Below, one piece after another: positions 32,838-40,900 of a stretch of 64,000 nt of DNA (position 1 is its first letter; each line of letters begins with the position of its first letter). Location of the stretch: positions 248,001-312,000 of the forward strand of contig NZ_JAUSSR010000004.1 in NCBI RefSeq assembly GCF_030812475.1. The letters run 5' to 3'. The position numbers and the translations under genes were made by a program. Origin of the DNA: Pseudomonas lini. GTDB lineage: Bacteria; Pseudomonadota; Gammaproteobacteria; Pseudomonadales; Pseudomonadaceae. The notes below the pieces were generated by a model, which made no database searches, had not been told where the DNA came from, and saw only the letters and a program-made list of their open reading frames with translations.

Positions 32838-34388
32838 TCAGGGCGTGGCGGCAATGGGTTTGTAGGGTGCTACCAGATAGAAGCGCTGGTCGGGCAGCTC
32901 GACGGTGACGATGTGCGCGCCGCTCAAGCCCTGGCGCCGACCCGGACCGAAGCTGATCTTCGGGGTCAGCCCGGTATCGAAGTCATGCAGACCTTCCAGC
33001 GCGTTGACGAGCTTCTCGCGGCTGGCGTCGCGTCCGGCCTGCTTCATGCCCTCGCTGAACAGCAGCATCGAACTGAACGCGCCTACCTGCAGCACCGCGT
33101 GCTGCCCGCCGAGCCCCTGGTGCTTGCGCATCCGGGTCAGCGCCAGGCGTCCGGCCAGCGTCCAGTCACTGGGGACGAACGGATAGGCCAGAAACACCCG
33201 CCGGGAAAACCCACTGGGCACTTGCAACAGATCGCCGGCCACCTGGTTCGAGGCGGCGAACAGGTAAGGCACTTGCCCTGCGGTCTGCAAGCGTGCGGCG
33301 AAGCGACTGAATCCACCACCGCTGCCCAGGTAGAACACCGAGCGCGAGCCCAGCGGCACATCGTCCCGGGCCGGGTCATAGGCTTGCAGACTCACCTTTT
33401 GCCAGGCGCGATCCTGCAGGTACTGACTGAGGTTCTGCGCCGCCACTTGTTGTCCGGGCTCGTCCGGGTAGGTGATCAGCGTCGGTCCCTGGAGCACCCG
33501 TAAACTGGTGGTGGCGTAATCGGCCAGGGCGATCAGCTGTTCACGCAATCCCGGCAGCGGCTCGAAAATCTGCCGACTGGCCTGGGCCGTCCCCAACAGC
33601 GACAGCGGTCCGATCAACGGGATGCCGGCCCGATCCAGGCGCGCCGCCAGATCCGAATCCAGTGCCGGTACCAGCGGTGCGATCAGGGCGAATACCTGCT
33701 CCTGCTCGATCAAGCGATCCAGCGCCTGCTCGGCACTGGCGCGATCCGGACCCGGATCGACGATGGTCAGGTACAACTGCCGGCCATGGATACCGCCCGC
33801 TTCATTGATGCTCGCCACGCTGCCCTTGAGCACCGAGGCCACCGTGGCGCCCTCCTCGCTCAACGGTCCCTGGCTTGGCAACAACGTGCCCAGATGCAGC
33901 GTGGCGGGGGTCAGGCCCGGGTCGCGGTCATCGGCCAGGCGCTTGAGGTAAGCCGTCAGGTTGCGCTGATCATTCATCGACAACACGAACCGCGGCATCG
34001 CCGGATCCAGCCGATTGTTGCCCGGATCGCGCCCTTCCTGGATCGCCCGCGCCAATAGGCCTTCGGTATATGCCGGGTAGTCACGGCCATTGATTTGCTG
34101 CTGGCCATAGTTGCTGGTCAGTCGCGACCAGCTCAGGTCCGGCGGCCGCACCCCGCCTTCCGGCCGCCCCTGGCCGTCGTTGCCATGGCAGTTGGCACAC
34201 GGAAGGCTGCTGGCCGGCAGCAGCATGTTCGCCGCACCGACCCGGGCCATGATCGGCTCACCGCTGCCCGACACCCCTTCGCGATACAGCCGCTTGCCGG
34301 CACTTTCGCTGGGGCTCAGGGGTAGCCCCTGGGCGGCGAGACTGATGCCGCCGAGCAGTAGCAGGCCGAGGATCAGTGAGATTTTCAT
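32838..34388 (-). CDS. Cytochrome c domain fused to periplasmic ligand-binding (LivK/type I SBP) domain
   Basis: A 516-residue exported protein (signal MKISLILGLLLLGGISLA). Residues about 25-150 form a class I cytochrome c with one haem motif CANCH and an axial Met candidate (DPAMPRFVLSMND). From about 165 a type I periplasmic-binding-protein fold follows: LHLGTLLPSQGPLSEEGATV, LKGSVASINEAGGIHGRQLY, ALIAPLVPALDSDLAARLDR, IPLIGPLSLLG. No ABC permease is nearby. It may be a redox-linked sensor or binding protein passing electrons from or to the oxidases. The fusion is unusual, and its ligand is unknown. Confidence 0.85.
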   Translation of the reverse strand: MKISLILGLLLLGGISLAAQGLPLSPSESAGKRLYREGVSGSGEPIMARVGAANMLLPASSLPCANCHGNDGQGRPEGGVRPPDLSWSRLTSNYGQQQINGRDYPAYTEGLLARAIQEGRDPGNNRLDPAMPRFVLSMNDQRNLTAYLKRLADDRDPGLTPATLHLGTLLPSQGPLSEEGATVASVLKGSVASINEAGGIHGRQLYLTIVDPGPDRASAEQALDRLIEQEQVFALIAPLVPALDSDLAARLDRAGIPLIGPLSLLGTAQASRQIFEPLPGLREQLIALADYATTSLRVLQGPTLITYPDEPGQQVAAQNLSQYLQDRAWQKVSLQAYDPARDDVPLGSRSVFYLGSGGGFSRFAARLQTAGQVPYLFAASNQVAGDLLQVPSGFSRRVFLAYPFVPSDWTLAGRLALTRMRKHQGLGGQHAVLQVGAFSSMLLFSEGMKQAGRDASREKLVNALEGLHDFDTGLTPKISFGPGRRQGLSGAHIVTVELPDQRFYLVAPYKPIAATP

Positions 34389-34397
34389 GGCGCGGGC

Positions 34398-35033
34398 TCA
34401 ACGACCGGCCACAGGCATTGTCAGCAACTGCAGGCGCTGGGCAATGGCGGCGGCCGGGGCATCGGGACGGATCTTGCTCCAGCGCTTGTTGGCGACGTCA
34501 CCGACGATCAATTGGGTGGAATGCTGCTCGGGGCTCGGCAGGATCTGGCCGATGCGGCTCAGTACAAGGTCGATCTGCGCCTTGTCACCGGTAAGAAAAA
34601 GCCAGTGGGGCCCATCGACGCCCTGCTTCAAGGTGTAGGCCTTGAGTACCGCCGGGGTGTCCCGCAGCGGATCACTGGTAAGGGAGATAAAGGTGATGCC
34701 GTCGGCCTTGTCACCCAGCACTTCGCGAACCTCCTTGAGCTTGCGGGTAATCAGCGGGCAGGCATCGTTGCAACTGGTGAAAATCACGTTCAGCAGCACC
34801 ACGCGGTTCTGCAACGCGTCGCTGTAGAAGCGCAGGGTGTTGCCGTTCTGGTCCTGCAGCGGCGTGTCGGTGAACCAGGTCTGCGCATCGCGGGTGCCGC
34901 CAGCCGGTTGTGCGGCAGCCGGTTGTGCGGCATCCGCCGCAGGCGCGGCGCTCCCGTGCCCTTCGTGGGAGAACGCCCTGTCGCCGCTAGCGCAAAGGCC
35001 CATCGTCAGGAGAATCAAGGCGAGCGCTTTCAT
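34398..35033 (-). CDS. SCO1/SenC-family copper chaperone
   Basis: A 211-residue periplasmic protein with signal peptide, an Ala/Pro/Gln-rich linker starting HEGHGSAAP (possible extra metal ligands) and a SCO thioredoxin fold. The copper-binding motif is CNDAC, followed by DPLRDTPAVLKAY and GPHWLFLTGD, and the family His lies further on (EQHSTQLIVGD). Its start overlaps the stop of the other SCO gene (ATGA). Two SCO proteins behind mnxG suggest stepwise copper loading of that oxidase. Confidence 0.88.
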   Translation of the reverse strand: MKALALILLTMGLCASGDRAFSHEGHGSAAPAADAAQPAAAQPAGGTRDAQTWFTDTPLQDQNGNTLRFYSDALQNRVVLLNVIFTSCNDACPLITRKLKEVREVLGDKADGITFISLTSDPLRDTPAVLKAYTLKQGVDGPHWLFLTGDKAQIDLVLSRIGQILPSPEQHSTQLIVGDVANKRWSKIRPDAPAAAIAQRLQLLTMPVAGR

Positions 35034-35686
35034 GGGTGATGCTCCATGGCAATGGCAGTGTGCTTGTTACGTCCGTTGCGCTGGCCGCTGAGCTTTTCCA
35101 CTTCGCGGGTCAGCACGGCCGGGTCGGTGAAGCCGTAATAACGGGTCCAGTTGCGGCTGTTGCCGTCCCCCACCAGGATCAAGGGTTGATGGCTCTTGAA
35201 GTCGCCGCTGAAGCTGCCCAGGCCCTTGAGGGTTTCGTTGACCGACTGCACGCTGCCGGTGAGCCAGCTCCAGCCCGGACCGATCTGAAAGGTGCGGGCA
35301 TAGTCGTTCAGGCGTTTGGCGTCGTCGCGCTGCGGATCGATGCTGATGGAGACCAGCTGCACTTCGCTGCCGACCCGGGCGCCGAGCTGTTTCTGCACCT
35401 TGGCCATGATCGAGGACACCACCGGGCAGACCGTGGTGCAACTGGTGTAGATGAAGCTCATGACCACGATCTTGTCGGTCACCAGATCCTTCTCGAGACG
35501 CACCGTTTTATCGTTCTGATCCACCAGGGCGACGTCGGCGAACTTGACCTGAGCGCTCTCCGAGCTGGCGCTTTTGGCCGGCATCTCATGCCCGGCGTGT
35601 TCATTTGCCGAATGCGCCAGGGCCTGGCCGATACCGGCGGTCAACAGGCAGAGTGTCAGCAGCCCACTGTTTGCGAAGCGATTCAT
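35030..35686 (-). CDS. SCO1/SenC-family copper chaperone
   Basis: A 218-residue protein with signal peptide (LLTLCLLTAGIGQALA) and a His-rich mature start HSANEHAGHEM. The SCO domain has copper motif CTTVC, SISIDPQRDDAKRLNDYA, GPGWSWLTGS and HQPLILVGD, and the C-terminus is also His-rich. GAGGA precedes the ATG at the usual distance. It lies 12 bases behind the beta-propeller gene, in the same operon. It is more canonical than its downstream paralogue. A role in copper delivery to MnxG is inferred from position. Confidence 0.9.
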   Translation of the reverse strand: MNRFANSGLLTLCLLTAGIGQALAHSANEHAGHEMPAKSASSESAQVKFADVALVDQNDKTVRLEKDLVTDKIVVMSFIYTSCTTVCPVVSSIMAKVQKQLGARVGSEVQLVSISIDPQRDDAKRLNDYARTFQIGPGWSWLTGSVQSVNETLKGLGSFSGDFKSHQPLILVGDGNSRNWTRYYGFTDPAVLTREVEKLSGQRNGRNKHTAIAMEHHP

Positions 35687-35698
35687 GTCAGTTTCCTC

Positions 35699-37651
35699 TT
35701 AGTGGGTATCGCCGGGCATGACCCGAACGCTGGCAAATGTCTTGTCATCGAAACTCGCGCCGAGGGACGCTGCGCGCACATGCAGGTACCAGGCGCCGTT
35801 CTGGTCGAGGGTGACGGGCGCTTCATACACCCCGTCGCCCACCTCCTGGGCAGCGACCTCCTGGGCGCGGGACGTCGGGGCGCGGAAGTAGCGCACCTGA
35901 ACGTCCTTCACGCCACTGCGCTGGGCCTTCTGTTTGCCCTGGACGATGCGAAAGCGCACCACGTAAGGGCTGCCGAGAGCGGCGGTGGTTTTGTCGAGCA
36001 TGAACTCCACCTTCGGTATGCCCGGGTGCTGGCTGAGGGTTTTGTCCGGCTCGACCAGCGCCGTGAAGCAATGGATGATGTTCGGCTGGTTGAGCAGGAA
36101 AGCCACGTCAAAGCGCCCCGCAGCTGGCAGCTTGATCCGCGAGCTGTACAGCCCCGGCTCGACTTCGCGCAGGCTGCGGTCGATGACCAGCGCCGCCCGG
36201 GCCACCTGGCCGCGATTGGGGTAACCGGACATCGGCGCGTTCATGCCTTCAGCGTAGAAGTACGTGGTGTTGTCCACCGGGTTGACCACGAACACCGCGT
36301 TGTCGTCCCGCGACACCGCCAGGCTCGATGCCAGCGGCAAGTCACCGGCCAGGCGCGGTGCCTGTGGACCCGCGTCGAAACCCTGGCTGATCGGCTTGCG
36401 GCCTTCACTCAGGGACGACAGGTTGATCATCGTCACCTTGGCCGAGGCCAGTCCGCGGATGTAGGCATAGGCCTTGGTGAACACCACCTGATAGGGTTCG
36501 GCGGACACGTCCAGTTCATGGATCAATGAATCGGTGGCGGCGTCGATCACCGCGGCCTGGTTCTCCAGGGTGTTGAGCACGATGCCGAAACGCCCGTCGG
36601 CGCTGAAACCCATCGGGCCGACCCCCTGCTTCAGCTTGATCACCCGGCGCACTGCCAGGCTGGCGCTATCGACCACGGTCACTGTGCCGTCCTTGCCGTC
36701 GCTGACATACACCGCCTGGGACAGCGACGAGTAGGCGGCCGATAACGGGTGTGAACCGGTCTTCAATTGTTTGCTGATGGTCAGGCTGGCAATGTCGATG
36801 ATGCTCAGGGTGCCGTCGTCGCGGTTGGTGACGAAGGCATGACGGCTGTCGTTGCTGAACGTGATTTCGTGATGCCCGGCACCGGTAGGCAGGTGCTTGA
36901 GGACCTTGAGACTTTGGGCGTCGATCACCGTGACCCCGGATTCCTCCGCGGCTGTGGCGTTGTTGCCGACCCACAGCAGGCGCTCGTCCGGCTGCAATGC
37001 CAACCGCACCGGGTTGCTGCCGGCGGGTATCGAGTCGATCAATTTGAATTGCTCGCTGTCGATCACCGCCACTTCCCCGGCCGTAGGCATCGATACGAAT
37101 ACGCGTTTGTTGTCCCGGGGCGTCACCCAGTCCATCGGCGGTTGCTTGATATCGATCCGGGCCATGGTGCTGGTGATCCCGCCCACCGATACCGACGGGT
37201 CGACCACCGAGACGCTGGCATCGCGGTTCATCACCAGCAGGAAGTAGCTGTTCAGGTCCAGCAGCGGCCGGGCGCCGATGCTCGATTTCAGGAACACCCC
37301 GACCCGGGATTTGCAGCTTTGCTCACGCCCCTGGGCCTCGTCGGCGGCGATGGTTTCCGGGTCGAGCCAGGCGCCGGGGGCGACGCCCGACAGTGGCTGG
37401 CCCGAGGCGCTGTCCGTGACCAGAAAGCGCACGTCGGCGAACTCACCCTCGCGTAGCACACCGTTACCGGCCAGCGGTTTCAGCTCAAACGCCACCGTGA
37501 CCCCGTCACGCACCAGCGTGTTTTTGCTCCAGGTCTTCGGCACCGCCGCCTCGCTGAGCATTACCGGCTGCCACGCTCGCCATACGCCCAGCCAGATCAG
37601 CGCCAACCCTACAAGCAGCGCCCAGACGGCGACTATGATGGTCCTGTTCAT
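35699..37651 (-). CDS. Membrane-anchored YVTN/cytochrome d1-like beta-propeller protein
   Basis: A 650-residue protein with one N-terminal membrane anchor (IIVAVWALLVGLALIWLGVW). It has a small beta domain (about 40-150), then about seven YVTN-type blades (about 155-440: VFVSMPTAGEVAVIDSEQFK, LWVGNNATAAEESGVTVIDA, AFVTNRDDGTLSIIDIASL, VYVSDGKDGTVTVVDSASL). A C-terminal Ig/FixH-like region follows (AGRFDVAFLLNQPNI, GVYEAPVTLDQNGAWYLHVR). The start at 37651 has an excellent AAGGGGGAA site. Such propellers scaffold or bind metals and redox partners in the periplasm. Its exact job is unknown, but the operon place ties it to MnxG. Confidence 0.78.
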   Translation of the reverse strand: MNRTIIVAVWALLVGLALIWLGVWRAWQPVMLSEAAVPKTWSKNTLVRDGVTVAFELKPLAGNGVLREGEFADVRFLVTDSASGQPLSGVAPGAWLDPETIAADEAQGREQSCKSRVGVFLKSSIGARPLLDLNSYFLLVMNRDASVSVVDPSVSVGGITSTMARIDIKQPPMDWVTPRDNKRVFVSMPTAGEVAVIDSEQFKLIDSIPAGSNPVRLALQPDERLLWVGNNATAAEESGVTVIDAQSLKVLKHLPTGAGHHEITFSNDSRHAFVTNRDDGTLSIIDIASLTISKQLKTGSHPLSAAYSSLSQAVYVSDGKDGTVTVVDSASLAVRRVIKLKQGVGPMGFSADGRFGIVLNTLENQAAVIDAATDSLIHELDVSAEPYQVVFTKAYAYIRGLASAKVTMINLSSLSEGRKPISQGFDAGPQAPRLAGDLPLASSLAVSRDDNAVFVVNPVDNTTYFYAEGMNAPMSGYPNRGQVARAALVIDRSLREVEPGLYSSRIKLPAAGRFDVAFLLNQPNIIHCFTALVEPDKTLSQHPGIPKVEFMLDKTTAALGSPYVVRFRIVQGKQKAQRSGVKDVQVRYFRAPTSRAQEVAAQEVGDGVYEAPVTLDQNGAWYLHVRAASLGASFDDKTFASVRVMPGDTH

Positions 37652-37688
37652 ATCGTTCCCCCTTACAAATCTGTGCCTGTCTGATCGC

Positions 37689-37955
37689 CCCTGTGGGAGC
37701 GAGCTTGCTCGCGAAAAGCCTGAGAACACCGCGGGGTGTCAGGTAGCCCGCGTTATCGTTGGCGTCCATCCCTGTAGGAGCGAGCTTGCTCGCGAAAAGC
37801 CTGAGAACGCCGCGGGGTGTCAGGTAGCCCGCGTTATCGTTGGCGTCCATCCCTGTAGGAGCGAGCTTGCTCGCGAAAAGCCTGAGAACGCCGCGGGGTG
37901 TCAGGTAGCCCGCGTTATCGTTGGCGTCCATCGCGAGCAAGCTCGCTCCTACAAG
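37689..37955. repeat. Three tandem 81-bp REP units plus inverted REP
   Basis: GAGCTTGCTCGCGAAAAGCC recurs at 37701, 37782 and 37863, a period of 81 bases with nearly identical spacers (GCCGCGGGGTGTCAGGTAGC). An inverted copy (CGCGAGCAAGCTCGCTCCTA) closes the array at about 37931-37950. It fills the gap between mnxG and the propeller gene and could attenuate read-through between them. Confidence 0.85.
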
Positions 37956-37992
37956 GGGTGGCGTCATCCGCCACCGCGGGCAAGCATTACTC

Positions 37993-40900
37993 CTACGGCG
38001 CCGGCGCCGGTTCTGGCTCGTTGGTTACCCGCAGCAAGCCCCACAGCCCGGCGGTGTTGCCATAGGCGCCGTAGTCGCGGAACAGGTAGTCGCCCGGTAT
38101 CGCATTGCTGCCCCCGGCGCTCGGGTGCATGAAGCTGAAGTGCGCCGCCGGCAGGATGCTTTCCCGTGCGCCGATGTACATCGACATCGGGTTGTAGCCG
38201 AACCGCACCGAACCCACCCCTGGTGTACTCATCGGGTAACCGCCGGTATCGCTCTTCTCCGACTGGAACGGGTTGACCGACCAGACGTGACCGTCAAGCT
38301 GGAAGGTCGTACCGCGGCTGCCACCGGTGGGCATCATGATGTGGGTGCGGAACGGTTGCCCCGGCTTCACATAGAGCACCGGCGTTTGCGGATCGCCTCC
38401 CACCAGCGCGTTGCTGTAGGCCATGTGCGCATTGGGCACGTCACCATAACCATGGCCGTCGGCATGCCCGAATGGCGCATCCGGTGCCAGACCGAAGCGG
38501 AACCACAGCGGCTCGGCCCTGTAGTTGATGGCCATGCTCGAGTTGTCCTGCGGATCGGTCGGCACACCCAGGCCTTCGGCGGCAATGCCTTCAACCGGCC
38601 GGCCGTTGGCCCAGCGGATGTTCAGGGCTTTTTGCCAGACCATCGCAAAGTCGCGGTAGGTGGTTTGCCCCGGTGCGGTGACCGTGGCCGTCACTTTGCG
38701 CGCATCGTCAACCCAGGTCGCCCCGATCGGCAGAATGCTCATGGCCCCGCCCAAGCCTTTCTGCGGCTGTTTTATGACGTCCGCCGGGGTGAAATTCAGC
38801 CCGCCGAACTCCACAGCCGTGGCGTTGATGTTGTCGACGTTGCGGCCCAGTTGCGTGATCGGCTTGCCTTCACGCTCCAGGTGCCCGGCGTAGTACTGAT
38901 AGGTACGCGTCGGGTATGCGCCGACAGTGCCCACCCGTGGTGGCACGGTCTGGGTCGGGTTGGTGCCGACGTTGGTGCCGTCCGACTTGGTGATGTCGTA
39001 CGCCAGCAGTTGCGCGTGCAGGCCAACGTGGCTGGACGGCCGCATCAGGTTGTTGCTGAAGGTGGTCACGCCCAGGCCGCTGTTGCGATCGCGCTTGACC
39101 ATGCCTTGCATCACGGCAGTCTGGGTCAGGTCCGGCATGATCAGGGGCAGACGGTTTTCCAGGGTGATGTTGACGCAATCACCGGCCGCCGCGCGCAGCA
39201 CCAGCGGCTCCACCGGCACGCCGGGTTTGAGCTTGCCGGTGATCGGATCGAGGTCGCCCTTGCGCACATACAGGATCGCCGTCGGGTCGTGCAGCGGCCC
39301 GCTTTGCCCGCCGATGGTGAAGGTCTCACCGTCTTCAGGATCGGTCACGGTCACCTGTGGAATGCTCACGGTCCGCGAGTTGAACACCAGGGTGCCGCCC
39401 GCCGGATTCAACGGCCCGCCGACGTGTTGCCCGAGTCCGGCGGGATCGCCGATCGTCAGGTTCAGCGGGTTGCGCAGAATGTCGTTGGCCAGCGCCGCGA
39501 CCACCTCATAGTTGCGTTGCACGGTTGGCCGGGTGCCGATGCCATTCGGGTTGGCGCCGTATCGTGGACAGATGCCATCGAACGCCACCGTGTTGCGCAT
39601 ACCCATCGGTTTCGGGTTGTTCGGCACCGCGAACAGATCGCTGCGCTGGGCCGTGTAGTTGCGCATCACGCCCCAGATCCCGTTCCAGTAACCTTCCAGG
39701 GAGGCGTCCATCGAGTACAGGTAGTCACCCGTGGTCGCGGCCGAACTGGACATCATCGACACCGGCGCATTGAAGCCCAACTGCTCGGAGATTCCGACCA
39801 TCTGCGACGAGCGCCAGCCCGAGTTGGAGCTGTTGCCGAACCCGGAACCGCTCTGCAGCCATTTCACGCCGTGCAGGGTCACGTTGTGCTCTTCTTCGTG
39901 ACCGCCGGCATGCACCCGCAGCCGCACGTTGTCACCGGTGTAGGTACGCAGCATCGGGGTGAACGGGTCGCCCGGCTCCGCGCCGCCACGGTTGATGTGC
40001 GGCGGGAACAGCGTGGTGCCGCCGGTAGGGCCGGTCGCCGCGGTGACCAGGTTCGGCGCCAGGTTCATCGCCGCGATTGCACGGTCGGTACGGCTTTGCA
40101 TGGCATACGCCAGGTCGCCGCCGAGGCCGTCGGCCTGCATGCCGCGCTTGCCGTCCGGGCCGACCTTGTTCGGGTCGTACACCCGCAGGGCCAGCGGTTC
40201 GTTGCGGTAATTGACCACGAACATGCCCGGGTCATCGACCGAGATCGCTTGCGGACATGGGCGGCTTGGGCAACCGGGCACCTGCCCGCCTTGTACTTCG
40301 ACGATGCCTTCGAGCAGGTTGCTGGCGTTATTGCGCACCGGCGGGTTGATCGCGTAGCGGAAGCTGTCGGCAGTGGCCGGGAAGGCTTGCGGATTAGGCA
40401 CGCCGTTGGGGCCGGCACCGACATACACACCGGCTTCATAGGCGTGCTGGAAGTCGCTGTACTCAAGGAAGAACTCACGGAAGCTATCATTCTTGCCGTC
40501 GCCGTCCAGGTCACCAGTGGACACCACCGCCTGCCACGAGGTCGGCCCGCCATCCTGCCGCGCGCCGCTGTACAACGGCTCGCCGGTTTCAGCGTGGAAC
40601 CAGGTGGAGCCGGCCGGTTCGGCCAGCACGGTGGCGTACAGACCAATCTGTTGGTGAGTCGATGGGCCCAGGTGGTCGTGGGTAAAAATGGTCCCCAGGC
40701 CACGGTCGACACCTTTGGCATTGACCACCGGATCGACGAACCAACGCTGCATCGCGGTGCGCGCGCCGACCCAGTCGGCCCGGCCGTATTGGCCAAAGAA
40801 CGGGTGCGCCTTGGCTTTTGGACAAGCCGGCGTGCCGTCACGCGGGTCGGTGCCTTCGCACTGGTTGAACTCGCGAATGGCATGGATGCGTTCCTGCACG

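Noticed and set aside
37689..37955. Possible CRISPR array
   Set aside because: 81-base units are nearly identical along their whole length, with REP cores. No spacers or cas genes.
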